A stretch of DNA of 64,000 bases from Eutrigla gurnardus (GCA_963514095.1 OY741271.1:2181020-2245019), one strand, 5' to 3'. Shown: positions 1 through 11,560, counted from the stretch's first letter. Numbers and translations: made by a program. Notes: generated by a model not told the origin, from the letters alone.

Positions 1-125
1 ATGATTGAATGTTTCATTTATACCGAAATTATTCGTAAAATATTAAGTACCAACACATTTCATTAGCTTTGATACTGAATAAGCTTGTCAGGCTTTTATG
101 TTCTCTTTAGGCAACCGAACACAAT

Positions 126-936
126 GGGTGCAGTTGAATAGTCTTTTTTGCTTAGGAAGGTTCCTAACTGAAGAAGTGACCCGGAAGTAAACAAGTGGCC
201 GCCATGATAAGAGCCGTTCGGATTCTCTAAATGCAAAGGAAAGGAGCTCCAATGCTTCCTTTCAGAGCTCCTTTAGCATAGGATGCAACGGACCTTCCTA
301 TGCGAAAGGAAAGGAGATTACGCCGACCCACAATTCTTTGCGAGAGCAACATTTAAAGTGCCGCACACCTCGGCCGTTCACGAAAACAAACGATATGCGC
401 ATTTGCATATTTAACAATGACTTTCATGCAGACATGTAGTAATTGGAATTGTGTTGATAAATGTGTGTGGACAGTGATAATAATTTAATTATAATTTTAT
501 TTATTTCAATCATGTTACAATGTTTGACAAAAACGAAACTAAAACCACAAATGAAATGTAAATACAGCAAACGGTCAAACAGGAAGGAGGAGCTGCTGGA
601 CCTGAAGCCGGTCAGTGAACCAGCTGTTTATAAAACCAACATGTGGAGAAGTGGACGATGCACTTTTTGTAGTCCATTATTGTAGTTTCTCCAGCGCAGA
701 CGCATGTCAATCGCCGGTGCCGATCATCAGCTGTCAATCATCAGCGGCCGCGTTATAATGACGTAGCTTAGTGAAAGTCCGGTCGGATTCTCTGAGCACC
801 TCGGTAGACTTTTCCTAACTCCTTTTGAGTTCTCCTATCGCCTTTCCTTAACCCTGTGACGTTTTCCCCAGAGGTCAAGGAATAGGAGTTAGGAATAGGA
901 GTTAGGACCTTATTTTTTGACTATTCGACTGCACCC
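126..936 (+). mobile_element. Non-autonomous DNA transposon (MITE-like), copy 1
   Basis: An 811-bp unit is bounded by imperfect terminal inverted repeats: GGGTGCAGTTGAATAGTC on the left and GACTATTCGACTGCACCC on the right. A second copy in the opposite orientation lies at 10167-10975 and is nearly identical throughout, which defines the borders. There is no transposase frame; the 74-codon frame at 461-685 is not conserved as an intact frame in the other copy. No convincing target-site duplication is visible, so I do not assign a superfamily. Confidence 0.82.
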
Positions 937-2309
937 AGTATAACCCAAAATATCTGCATGTTTACAAAGCAGAGGGGGGGGGGGGGTTGGGGGGCTGACC
1001 CACCTTCCAAATGAATCCAGTCTGGATCTGGGTGAAGAGTTCTGGTTCTCCACCATCTCATTGCTGTTTCACCGAGTTGCGATCGTGAATGGATGGTGGA
1101 TAGTTGATAAGACCGTGTTCATGTGTGTAGTCCTCTGAGTCCTCTTGTTGCCGTGTTCAACCATGTGCATGTATGGAGTGAACATGGTGTGTGTGTGTAC
1201 ATGTGATTGACATGCTCTCAGTAGGAGGGCTGTGAGCCGGCTCTCTGTCTTCCAGTGGGGAAGCCGGTGTGCCTTTGATTCATTTTTTAATATGCCCCTG
1301 CAGCTGCAGCACCACGCTGCCTGTTTTTTCCCCTTTTCTCTCTTTTCTGACTCTCTTCATTGAAGTTTTTTTTTTCAAAGTCAATACATTAACCACTCCT
1401 TTCCTCCTCCTCTTCCTCATTGCTGCATCTAAACCGACATGTACTCGGGGAGCTCGGGAGGAGCTCTGCCCCCCTTGTGAGATGCGTTGGTTTCAAACTG
1501 AATAGCGAGCTCCTCCAAGTCTGGCTGCTGTGTGTTGGAGCGGCGCCCCCGCAGGAGATGCAGTATGTAAATGACAGTGGCAGTGAAGTATTGGCAGGAG
1601 TCACCACACAACTGCTTCATTTGCAGGCAAGACGAAGGCGGCAGGCTGCGTTCGGATTCCTGCATCTCCTGTGAGACAGCGGAGATGGTGGGAGGAGGAG
1701 GAGTGAGAAGGGAGGGAGGAGGAGGAGGAGGAGGGAGGCAGCCAGCCCATCGCGTCCCACTCGGCCTACTTCTCCTCTCTGTCGCCCTTCCTCCCATCCT
1801 TCTGTTTTTCCTCCTCGTGTCTCCACCCACGCAGGTAGCATGCTGTCTCCTCCTGCACGAGCTCACCGCTGTCTTCTCTACATGTAAACAAACGCACACA
1901 TCCCGCCACATTACAGGAGGTGAGCCGTGCAGCACACCGTGCAGCACGCCACTGACGGCCATGTCACGCCAGCTCTGCATCATCATAGTGACAGTGATGT
2001 CCCAGCACCTCTTTCAACTACTGTCAATTACAACCTCCACCCTGCACTCACTGGAGGCCATGTGGCACCCAGCATGACCAGTCCCCCTCCCCTCCCCCGC
2101 TGCCTTGCTGGGTGCCAGCTCCATATCTGGGGGATACTGCGAGATGCACAAACCTTTGTTTAGGAATTATGTGTTGAAACTGAGCTCTCTTTTTTTAAAG
2201 TATAGTCCTGACTAAAGAAACCCTGCATATGCTGATCCTGCTTGGAGAGACAGAAGTGTTGATGGCTGTTAGCTGCTCCCACCTTGTAGGTGAACTAACA
2301 GTGAGATAA
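937..2309. other. Inter-element stretch, GC- and pyrimidine/purine-skewed, no firm gene
   Basis: This stretch holds a run of G at about 974-985, a GT-rich patch near 1180-1205, and a GC-rich core at about 1440-1880 with a purine tract (GGA/GAG-rich) at 1680-1740. Long open frames occur in several overlapping frames on both strands, as expected of GC-rich sequence. The single candidate coding exon is listed separately. I see no poly(A) signal that would clearly end a transcript here. Confidence 0.5.
1429..1668 (-). CDS. Candidate terminal coding exon, unidentified (weak)
   Basis: On the minus strand a long polypyrimidine tract (complement of 1675-1740) ends in ...GTCTCACAG. An 80-codon frame then opens, ending in TAG at 1429-1431. 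The predicted segment has a short hydrophobic stretch (YFTATVIYILHLL), a basic RGRR, and an acidic/polar tail ending PELPEYMSV. I do not recognise the protein family. The splice-acceptor context is the main support. Against it, no AATAAA is seen downstream on this strand, no upstream exon was found, and the GC-rich local sequence gives open frames by chance. It could be the last exon of a neighbouring gene convergent or tandem to ski, or nothing. Confidence 0.2.
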   Translation of the reverse strand, partial: EMQESERSLPPSSCLQMKQLCGDSCQYFTATVIYILHLLRGRRSNTQQPDLEELAIQFETNASHKGGRAPPELPEYMSV

Positions 2310-3440
2310 TGTGACTAACACTAAAATGACTGACACTAACGGGACTGACACTAGCGGGACTGACACTAGCGGGACTGGCACTAGCGGGACTGAAACTAAC
2401 AAGACTAACACTAACTGGACTGGCACTAGCGGGACTGAAACTAACAAGACTAACACTAACTGGACTGAAACTAACAGGACTGAAACTAACAGGACTGACA
2501 CGAACAGTACTGACGCTAACAGGACTGACACTAACAGGACTGACACTAACAGGACTGACACTAACAGGACTAACAGGACTGACACTAACAGGACTGACAC
2601 TAACAGGACTAACAGGACTGACATCAACAGGACTGACACTAACAGTACTAACAGGACTGACACTAACAGGACCGACACTAACAGGACTAACACTAACAGG
2701 ACTAACACTAACTGGACTGACAATAACTGGACTGACACTAGCAGGACTAACACTAACTGGACTGACACTAACTGGACTGACACTAACAGGACTTGCACTA
2801 ATAGGACTAACGATTACAGGACTGACACTAACAGGACTAACAGGTCTGACACCAACATGCCTAACACTAGCAGGACTGACACTAACAGGACTGACACTAA
2901 CAGGACTGACACTGACAGGACTAACAGGACCGACATTAACAGGACTGACACTAACAGTACTAACAGGACTGACACTAACAGGACTGACACGAACAGGACT
3001 AACAGGACTGACATTAACAGGACTGACACTAACAGTACTAACAGGACTGACACTAACGGGACCGACACTAACAGGACTAACATTAACAGGACTAACATTA
3101 ACAGGACTAACACTAACAGGACTGTCACTCACAGGACTGGCACTAACAGAACTAACACTAACTGGACTGAAACTAACAGGACTGACACTAACAGGACTAA
3201 CAGGACTAACACTAACTGGACTGAAACTAACAGGACTGACATTAACAGGACTGACACGAACAGTACTAACGCTAACAGGACTAACACTAACTGGACTTGC
3301 ACTAATATGACTAACGATAACAGGACTGACACTAACAGGACTACCACTAACCGGACTAACAGGACTAACACCAACAGGGCTGACACCAACAGGGCTGACA
3401 CCAACAGGACTAACAGCACTAACACTAACAGGACTGACAC
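2310..3440. repeat. Minisatellite, AGGACTGACACTAAC family, left part
   Basis: About 1.1 kb of tandem units, mostly 15 bp (aggactgacactaac) mixed with 9-bp units (aggactaac) and point variants. Every unit length is a multiple of three and stop-free in some frames on both strands, so frames of about 400 codons run through the array in each direction (Arg-Thr-Asp/Asn-Thr-Asn repeats one way, Ser-Pro-Val-Ser-Val the other). I read these as artefacts of the unit length, not genes. The array resumes at 15207 after the LTR retrotransposon insertion. Confidence 0.9.
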
Positions 3441-3714
3441 TGTTACGACCCCGGCTCGAGGGAAGCAACATGTACTAGTTAAACAAAGGTTAGATGTAAG
3501 AAAACTAAGTTTATTGTAACAAATGTAAGAAAGAGGAAACAAAAATGGTGGCTGGAGACAATGCTACTGGTCCTGGCTGCAGGGAGAGTGTGTGGGTGGG
3601 GCCACACAGGGCTTTTAAGTCCAGCAGCAGGTGCCAGGTAACGAGCCATGGAGGAGGAGAGGAGGAACTATAGGTACACTGGAAAACAGGTCAAAACAGG
3701 TCTTGGACATAACA
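3441..3714 (-). repeat. 3' LTR of the Gmr1-like element
   Basis: A 274-bp repeat with 5-bp inverted ends (TGTTA/TAACA), paired with 14933-15206. On the minus strand it is the downstream LTR, because the purine tract lies just before it and the primer-binding site lies beside the other copy. Confidence 0.9.
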
Positions 3715-3731
3715 CCCCCCCCCCCTTAAAA
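3715..3731 (-). other. Polypurine tract of the LTR element
   Basis: On the minus strand an A-rich stretch followed by a run of 11 G abuts the 3' LTR directly. This is the expected position of the plus-strand priming tract. The G run may have expanded after insertion. Confidence 0.7.
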
Positions 3732-5070
3732 TGGTTGCTCTAAGGCAACCTTCCAAGCTCGACAATATCAGACAACATTAATGCATAGATGTACAAGCTA
3801 CTGACACTTACGACCTTGAGAGGGCATCCGCAAGAACATTGTTCTTTCCCGAGATGTGCTTGATACCTAGGTTAAACCCCTGCAGGAACAAACTCCATCA
3901 CATCAAGCATTGGTTGGAGTTTCTCATCCTGCTCAGGAAAACAAGCGGGTTATGGTCTGTGTAGACCACCAGGACCTGACTGGAAGAGACATAAACATTG
4001 AAATGGTCGAGAGCAGAAATAAGGGCCACGGCCTCTTTGTCAATGGTAGAATAATGTCTCTGATGCATGTCAAACTTCCGCGAAAAGTAGCAAACAGGGT
4101 GCTCGACCCCTGAAGAGTCATCTTGGAGAAGGGCAGCCCCAACCCCAGCGTCAATTGCATCAACAGCCAGTTTAAATGGCCTGTTAAAGTCAGGGGCAGC
4201 AAGGACTGGAGCACTAGCCAACAGCGCCTTCAGATTTTCAAAGGCCAACTGACACATCTCTGTCCAAACAAAATTGACCTTTGGGCTCAGTAGGCTAGTT
4301 AAAGGAGCAGCAGCAGTAGCAAAGTTTTTGCAAAAACTCCTATAATATCCTGCCATGCCCAGAAAACCATTTAGCTCACGACGAGAAGTAGGAATGCCAT
4401 AACTCTGAATGGCCTCCACTTTAGCCCCAACAGGACAGACTTCTCCTCGACCAACAACCTTTCCCAAGTATGTCACAGGGGCCTGTCCAAATTCGCCAAG
4501 CAGCAAGCCTACTAAATACTTCCTCCACCTGAGCTTTGTGCCGAGACCAGGTGGAGCTATAGATGACTACATCGTCAAGGTACGCTTCACAGTCTGCAAC
4601 CCCTTTCAACACCATGTTAACAAGACGCTGGAATGTTGAAGGTGCATTTCGCATTCCGAAAGCCATAACAGTATACTCACAGAAGTCATCTGGAGTCACG
4701 AAGGCAGAGATTTCACGAGCCCTCTGGGTAAGAGGGACCTGCCAGTAGCCCTTAAGGAGGTCTAACTTAGTGACATTACCTGTCGATACAGTCATCTAAC
4801 CGGGGAAGGGGGTAGCAATCTGGTTTCGTGACAGAATTAACTTTGCGAAGATCAGTACAAAAACGAAGTGTATGATCCGACTTAGCTCCATGGGCTAGCA
4901 CTAGGTAATGCCATGCTGCAACATGTAATCCACTTCTTTGCTCATCAGTCGACGCTTCTCAGGATTTGCTCTGTAAGGGTGCTGCCTAATAGGCGCAGCA
5001 TCACCTACATCAATATCATGCTGGAGAATATTTGTACACGTAGGCACATCTGAGAATAAGGTAGTTTTCC
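3732..5070 (-). pseudogene. Reverse transcriptase and RNase H of the Gmr1-like element (broken)
   Basis: Read on the minus strand from about 5050, the RT has an N-terminal RQHPYRANPEKR-type segment, then FCTDLRKVN, TKLDLLKGYWQVPL, and the catalytic YLDD (4571-4582) followed by VVIYSSTW. The connection and RNase H follow: GYYRSFCKNF, the RNase H Asp/Glu region around DAIDAGVGAALLQ, YSTIDKEAVAL, and YTDHNPLVFL, ending near NVLADALSRS with a stop at 3808-3810. A stop near 4900, a frameshift between about 4830 and 4790, another near 4430-4500, and one near 3900 break the frame. The last bases to 3731 are non-coding. Together with IN it would form a pol polyprotein; this copy cannot make one. Confidence 0.88.
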
Positions 5071-5072
5071 AA

Positions 5073-6420
5073 TCACCTCAATGATGTCGGGCCGATGTGA
5101 TGCTCTAGATAAGACAGATGGACATCTAAGTTGGCTATGATTTCTGAATTCAGAAGCCTACCATGAGACACTCCACAATCAACAACACTATCAGTGTCCT
5201 TCTCACCCGCAGGGATTGGAGTGCTCAGAACAGCAACAGTCTTCAAATCTGTAAGTTCAGTCTGGCTCCTCTCACAGTACTGTTTCAAAAGATTAACATG
5301 GCAGAGACGCGTTTTCCGTTTTCGTTCTGGGGTCTTTATCAAATAATCACACTCACCAACCTGACGCTCAACCACATATGGGCCACTGATTCGAGCTTGT
5401 AAAGAAGACCCCAGAAGTGGCAGCAGCACCAACACCTTCTGACCAGGAGAAAACGTTCCATGCTTTGCCTTCTTGTCATACCAACCCTTAATCCTTCCCT
5501 GGGCTTCCCCCAAGTTCTGCCTTGCCAGCTCACATGCTGTTTTAAGCTTGGACCTGAAATGACGAACAAAATCTAGCAGATTTGTGACTGGTGACTGGTT
5601 TGCCAGCCATTTCTCTTTTAACAGTTTCAAAGGGCCCCGCACAGTATGACCAAACACTAATTCAGCTGGACTAAAGCCAAGGGACTCTTGAGTGACTTCT
5701 CTAGCTGCAAAGAGGAGCAAAGGGGTTCCATCATCCCAATCTCTCTCAAACTCTTTACAGTAGGCTCGCAACATGGATTTAAGTGTCTGGTGAAACCGCT
5801 CTAGGGCTCCCTGAGACTCTAGATGGTAAGCAGATGAAGTGCAGTGCTCAATGGACAACTCCTCGAGCACCTGAGAGAACACACGGGACAAAAAATTAGA
5901 TCCTTGGTCAGTCTGGATAACCCTTGGTAGACCAAACCCTGTAAAGAACTTGATAAGGGCCTTTGAAATGGCTTAAACAGTGATTTTACGTAGGGGGATA
6001 GCTTCAGGAAACCGGGTAGCGGTACACATGATTGTCAATAAGTACTGGTTACCTCATTTGGTACGAGGAAGGGAGCCAACACAATCAATCAAGATACGCT
6101 CAAAAGGCTCTCCTATAGCAGGAATAGGATGTAAACAAGCTGGTGGAATTTTCTGGTTGGCCTTACCAATAGTTTGGCACACATGACATGTCCTAAAATC
6201 CTCAGCAACATCAGATTTTACACCAGGCCAAAAGAAATGTACTCAGCACTCTATCCAAAGTTTTCTTGATTCCCATATGACCAGCAAGACAATGATCATG
6301 AGCCAACTGCAAGACATCGTAACGATAGACACTTGGGACCACAACTTGGAACACACTACTCCAATCATCATGACAGGACATCTTGGGAGAAGTCCACTTC
6401 CTCATTAACACACCTCATCA
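5073..6420 (-). pseudogene. Integrase of the Gmr1-like element (broken), located upstream of RT
   Basis: Minus strand. The HHCC zinc-binding part is at about 6400-6160: His residues in HDHCLAGHMGIKK, then a Cys-x2-Cys (CHVC). The catalytic core runs from about 6160 to 5500, with a DQGSNF segment near 5890-5910 and the Glu-containing QGALERFHQTLK near 5800. A C-terminal domain with a GPY-like stretch (ISGPYVVE) follows, down to 5073. The 272-codon frame 5891-5073 is open, but stops and frameshifts separate it from the zinc-binding part. Its place between protease and RT is the diagnostic oddity of the element. Confidence 0.88.
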
Positions 6421-6861
6421 GAAACAACCTCATCAAAGAGAGGGGACAAGGTTGCATCTTTCCCCTGCTCACACTTGAGCTCGTCACAGGAGGGGAACAC
6501 TTTACCAAATCCCAACATGTCACCCTTAGCTAAAAATGTGTCAAACAGAGCAATATCAGAATCAGCTTCTTGGTTTTGTTTCCTTTTCTTTAGCATGGCA
6601 CAAGTGGCAACACAAACAGGGAATGTCTCTGGGTATTGCTTCTCAAGTTCATCCGGGCTTTTGGGGCAGCAAGTACCCTACCACCGGCTAGGTCGTTTCC
6701 TAAGATGAAGGATACCCCTTTAATAGGAATGGAGGAGCACAAAGCTACGTCAACCTCCCCAGAAACAAGACTGGTTTCAAGTTTAAGGCAGGGACAGATA
6801 CACACACACACACACACACACACACCCCCCCCCCCCCCCCCTTTGGACAAGAGCACTAGAG
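6421..6861 (-). pseudogene. Protease-integrase spacer with a CA/C microsatellite
   Basis: Minus-strand continuation of pol between the protease motif and the integrase zinc domain. A readable acidic segment (6405-6596) ends SPLFDEVV, of the type that precedes integrase in these elements. A (CA)n tract followed by 17 C (about 6800-6842 on the plus strand) interrupts the frame and has presumably expanded since insertion. Confidence 0.6.
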
Positions 6862-8190
6862 CTAAAAGTCCTGTAGAATCAAAGACTGAAAAGCTCCAGT
6901 ATCCCTCCAAATCTTAATAGGTTGCTTGGTTGTAGAATGAGCGAGAGATACAAAACCATCCATAAGGAAAGACGACGAACCAGCCAGCGCACACTTCTGA
7001 GCTGGTTGGTCCATGTTTTGAGTGATAGAGTTTTTCACAGGTTTTAGTAAGGCAACAGGCTTACAAGACTCTTGTTTCCTACTCAAGACAGGGCAATCAG
7101 CAATAAAGTTACCAATGCTCTTGCAATAGAAACAAGTCTTTTCTAAGGGAGTACTCGCAGTAGCCGACCTTCTAGTAAAAGCCGTAGAGACAGTGGGAAG
7201 AGGCTTTGAAAACCGAGAGCTATTAGGCACAGCTCTTCCTTTCTGCTCACCTTGGTCACTATCAAAATTTACCTTGTACGTCAACGCAAACTCATCTGCT
7301 AAAACAGCAGCTTTATCAAGAGTACTTACTTTTTGCTCATTGAGATATATACACACAGCCTTCGGCAGGCAATTTTTAAATTCCTCAAGCAGAACTAATT
7401 GTTTAAGGTCTTCCGTAGTTTCTGCTTTCTGTGACTTGCACCAACTATTAAAACTCGTCTTTTTCTTTCGCAAAGTCAACATATGTCTGTTCATCCAGCT
7501 TACTGAGGCTTCTAAAGCGCTGGCGGTACGCCTCAGGAACAAGCTCATAAGTTCTTAATATGGCACCTTTAACCTTTTCATAGTCCTTGCTATCCTCAAT
7601 GCTTAAAGCAGAGTAAGCTTCCTGTGCTCTCCCCACCAAAACGCTTTGCAAAAGCAATGTCCAGGCATGTGTTGGCCACTTTAAACGATAGCCACACATT
7701 CAAAGTGAGGAAAATACTTTTCAACATTTTTCTCAGCAAATGGAGGTACTAATCTAATGTTTCTCACTACATCAAACTGAGACGACGCAGCACTAGATGA
7801 GCTCAGAGCAGCATGTTAAGTTCAAATTCTTTAAGGAAACGCTCATGCTCTAAATACATTTGCTTTTCTTTAAGGAGACGCTCTTTTTGGTTGTCCTCTA
7901 GTTGCAATTCTTAAAAAGCCAACTCTTTTAACCTCAACTCAATTTCAGCCTCTGATATTTGAGGAGGTACAGATTTTTGATATACTGGTGAAGAAGATGG
8001 CTTAAGGACTTTTTTTCTGCCAGAATAGTCTCAAGTGCATCTCTTATACTATCTTTATCACTACTAGTAATCTTAATGTCATAATTACCTGCAAGACTAA
8101 GGAGCTGTTCTTTAGTGAGTTGACAAAGCAACTCCTCAGATGGTGCACTAATAAAGTCATAGAGTGCCGCTAGATAACTTTCCTAAATCA
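6862..8190 (-). pseudogene. gag and aspartic protease of the Gmr1-like element (broken)
   Basis: Minus strand. The N-terminal part (about 8170-7930) has a helix-rich LTKEQLLSLAGNYDIKI segment. The middle (7700-7450) reads WPTHAWTLLLQSVLVGRA and YELVPEAYRQRF, typical of the retroelement capsid region. A zinc-knuckle-like CFYCKSIGNFIADC lies at about 7139-7098; the usual His of Cys-Cys-His-Cys is Asn here. The protease active-site triad-like DTGA is at 6892-6903. At least three frame changes and a stop split the gene. It would have encoded the capsid/nucleocapsid and protease of the element. Confidence 0.82.
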
Positions 8191-9047
8191 TTAGAGAGAA
8201 GGAAAAAAACAAACAAGCCAAAACAATCAAAACTATAAACCAATTGCTTTACACAAGGATTCAAATTAAACCAGTATGCACAGTGCACCCGACAAAGTGT
8301 ACAATACCGCAAGCAGCTAGTCACAAATGGTCTCTACTTAAGGGCTCTAGAAACCATAATTACAAAAAGAGGCCTAGAAACCCCCCCATCAAGCTACTAA
8401 GGTAGAACACAATATTACCCATACAAAAACCATTACCAAAATGGAAGCTGCCGGTAATCAAGAACTAAGGCACAACAAACTCAGGGAGAACTAGCCTATA
8501 AGGTCAAGTTACACACCACCACTTGACAAATTGAAAAGCTGCACCAAAATACAAAGTTAGGATCCTAGACACGTTACCACAATACACCCCCATAAAGCAA
8601 TAACTACCTCACCTAACTTTACAAATCAATCACTAGTGAGCACAAAGAGCAAACCTCCGAGTGCAAATGATCATCCAAACAAGCCCCCTGCTACCTGCCT
8701 AACTCCAAACTAAACCTAACTACTTTCTGAGACGTGCAGGGCTTGAGGCTTCTTTAAAGCAAAACCTCAGTAAACCTCAGCCATATGACCAAGGCCCTGA
8801 AATGCTCACCCCCACCAGAGAAACATGCCTCCACCCAGGATTGCCTCGAAAAATAAAGAAGGCAAAATAACAAATAATATACCGATGGAAGGAGAGATTG
8901 CTCTGCCCAGCTGGCACATTCCCCAACTAACCAGGGAGATCACTCACAACTTTAAAATCAAAACAGATACAGAACGGATATTATACTCACCATACTCACC
9001 ATGAGAAGAATACAGCTGCTCACAGCCACACTGCCAAACGCCACCAA
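8191..9047 (-). other. 5' leader region of the LTR element, no gene seen
   Basis: Between the gag start and the inner repeat at 9048 I see no coding frame with recognisable content. By position it is the untranslated leader of the retrotransposon, cut off from its PBS and LTR by the inner insertion. Confidence 0.55.
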
Positions 9048-9253
9048 AAATCAAGCGTAGCGTTAGTTCTGGCAGGCCACGACGTCAAGCTCTAAATCAG
9101 CAGCAACAGCGTAGCTGTCAAAACCGAGGAGATCAGCTGACGGCTCAGCTGACTCCCCGTGCTCGCTTCCTATTGGGAAATTGCATTCAGAGCGCGCTAT
9201 TTAAACTGCTCTAGCCTGACCTCCCTCGTTGCTTCCTCTGCCGGCGTTTTCAA
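9048..9253 (+). repeat. Direct repeat A1 of the tyrosine-recombinase element
   Basis: Starts aaatcaagcgtagcg and ends gccggcgttttcaa. It contains a TATA-like ctatttaaac near 9200 followed by a pyrimidine-rich stretch, which suggests a plus-strand promoter. It is paired with 14385-14590. Confidence 0.85.
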
Positions 9254-9329
9254 GACGAGCTCCCGTTCGAAGAGAATTCGCTATTCACGTTCGTACTCAC
9301 CCTGCTCCTGATGTCGTCGCTCTCCGTCC

Positions 9330-9665
9330 ATGATGAGGACCCGCGGCAATATGACGGCCACCGTGTATACATCCCGGGAACCTGCCGCTTCCTCCTCGAC
9401 ACGGGCCGAAGACGTCACTCCGACACCCCCCGACGGCGTCTCTATCCCACGCAGAACTCTGGGAAGTGCAGTCCCAACCTCCACCGGCGTCCCATTCTAC
9501 CCTCCCGCTGCTGCCATCTCTGGCAACCTGAGAAGCCAGATCCCCGCACACGCAGGTAATGATGTCAATCTAGTCAAATCCTGCTGCGCTCTGATTTCAG
9601 TAGGCGAATTCGACCCGATGTACCCAACGCATTGTATGTGGGTTGAAGCGATGCATGATGGCTAG
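9330..9665 (+). pseudogene. Pro/Ser/Thr-rich N-terminal ORF1 fragment of the inner element (tentative)
   Basis: A 111-codon frame just downstream of repeat A1. The first about 75 residues are rich in Pro, Ser, Thr and Ala with no domain I can name. Position after the promoter-like repeat suggests the start of the element's gag-like ORF. From about 9560 the sequence changes character and the frame is probably interrupted. This is inference from context only. Confidence 0.35.
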
Positions 9666-10117
9666 AATTTGTTTTTGCTTAGCAGCTGACTACAAATACG
9701 TCACAGGGTCGCGACCATATCACGTGACCAAAAACATCGCGGTAATAGTTTTCAAGAGCCGCTTCTCGCAGCACTAAGCAGCGCGGTCTGCGACGGCTAC
9801 AACCGGCTTGCCCACACCTCCGCTACAGCGGAATGGTTCTTATTGGTTAAAAGTTCAATGACGTGTATTCAGGTCCAGACTCGGCGGCCACCTTGTGGTG
9901 AAATGCTTTGCCTTTATTTTGTTCGCTAATCTCATGGCTTGATCCAAAGTTCTGTGCATTGTGTTGTGAGTAGGCCTATTTATATTATGTGAGGTCTGGT
10001 TAATTCAAACATAGGATGATAATACAAATATACTGAAAAGGAAAAAAAAAAAACACACGTCGCCTTGCGTGTGCGTGTACATGTGTGTGTATATATGTGT
10101 ATATATAGCCATATAGC
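9666..10117. other. Unassigned stretch inside the inner element
   Basis: No coding frame or recognised repeat, apart from a short A run at about 10044-10055 and a (TG/TA)-rich patch at about 10070-10110 next to the hAT insertion. It may be a further unrecognised insertion. Confidence 0.4.
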
Positions 10118-11560
10118 AGGGGTACTCGAATACAAATCCTCAAGGGCCACAAAGATGTTTTTCAATGGGTGCAGTCGAATAGTCAAAAAATAAGGTCCTA
10201 ACTCCTATTCCTATCTCCTATTCCTTGACCTCTGGGGAAAACGTCACGGGGTTAAGGAAAGGCGATAGGAGAACGCAAAAGGACTTAGGAATAGTCGACC
10301 GCGGTGCTCAGAGACTCCGACCGGACTTTCACTAAGCTACGTCATTAAAACGCGGCCGCTGATGATTGACAGCTGATGATCGGCACCGGCGATTGACGTG
10401 CGTCTGCATTGGAGAAACTACAATAATGGACTACAAAAAGCGCATCGTCCACTTCTCCACATGTTGGTTTTATCAACAGCTGGTTCACTGACCAGCTTCA
10501 GTTCCAGCAGCTCCTCCTTTCTGTTTGACCGTTGTTTTATTTACTTTTCATTTGTGGTTTTAGTTTCGTTTTTGTCAAAGATTTGTAACATGATTGAAAT
10601 AAATAAAAAAAACATTCAATTATTATCACTGTCCACACATTTATTATCACTATTCCAATTACTATATGTCTGCATGAAAGTCGTTGTTAAATATGTAAAT
10701 GCACATATCGTTTGTTTTCATTAACGGCCGAGGTGTGCGGCACTTTAAATGTTGCTCTCGCAAAGAATTGTGGGTCGGCGTAATCTCCTTTCCTATGGCA
10801 TAGGAAGGTCTGTTGCATCCTATGCTAAAGGAGCTCTGAAAGGAAGCATTGGAGCTCCTTTCCTATGCATTTAGAGAATTCGAACAGCTCTTATCATGGC
10901 GGCCACTTGTTTACTTCCAGGTCACTTCTTCAGTTAGGAACCTTCCTAAGCAAAAAAGACTATTCGACTGCACCCAAAGACTCAAACGTCCATTTATTGA
11001 GGTCGGTCAGGCCACATGTGATATACTGTATTTAGTGCATTTCTTTTTGTTGTTCTTACCTCTGAATTTTGAGGATATGTTTCTTCAAAATGTGCATGCT
11101 TTTGTCTCATAATGCCGTTTCAAATTGGAAATCTTCATCACAGATAGTCTCCTGGCATATTAAGCACATGGGTCTTGTGCTGGTTGGAGGAAGAATGAAT
11201 GCAAACTTTTCAGTCCATTCTTCTTTAAATTGGCGATTTTCACTGTCCACCTTTCTTTAGGCAGAGAACTTGGAACACACCATTTTCATGTAATCTTTTT
11301 TCCCGTCTATGCTATCTATCTATGCTCCTACTGGCAAAGTGGCAATATGCGAACAGCTTCAAAAACGAAAGTGAAACTTAAAAATGCGCTCGCAGCGCGA
11401 CCCAATAACAGGCTGTCTGTGTATCGTTGGCATGGAGACAAGTCCCGATACACGTGTTGACCCAACCAAAACACATACTGAAAAAATAATAGTTCCGGGG
11501 CCAAAAATAGGTGGCCGGCGGGCCGGATGCGGCCTGGGGGCCGCCTATTGAGTACCGCTG
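10118..11560. mobile_element. hAT-type DNA transposon, interrupted by MITE copy 2
   Basis: The ends are AGGGGTACTC... and ...GAGTACCGCTG, inverted repeats of about 10 bp, with CATATAGC directly outside on each side (10110-10117 and 11561-11568). This is an 8-bp target duplication as for hAT. The right subterminal region is rich in GGCCGG-type sequence. After removing the MITE at 10167-10975 about 630 bp remain, with no transposase frame, so it is non-autonomous. Confidence 0.75.
10167..10975 (-). mobile_element. Non-autonomous DNA transposon (MITE-like), copy 2
   Basis: Reverse-oriented, nearly identical copy of 126-936, with the same GGGTGCAGTCGAATAGTC-type inverted ends. It sits about 50 bp inside the left end of the hAT element and is therefore the younger of the two. 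Confidence 0.85.

Noticed and set aside
2310..3440. CRISPR-like array
   Set aside because: No unique spacers of constant size; contiguous degenerate units in a vertebrate genome.
2269..3519. 400-402-codon frames on both strands as genes
   Set aside because: They exist only because the minisatellite units are multiples of three without stops; composition is purely repetitive and the LTR interrupts the end.
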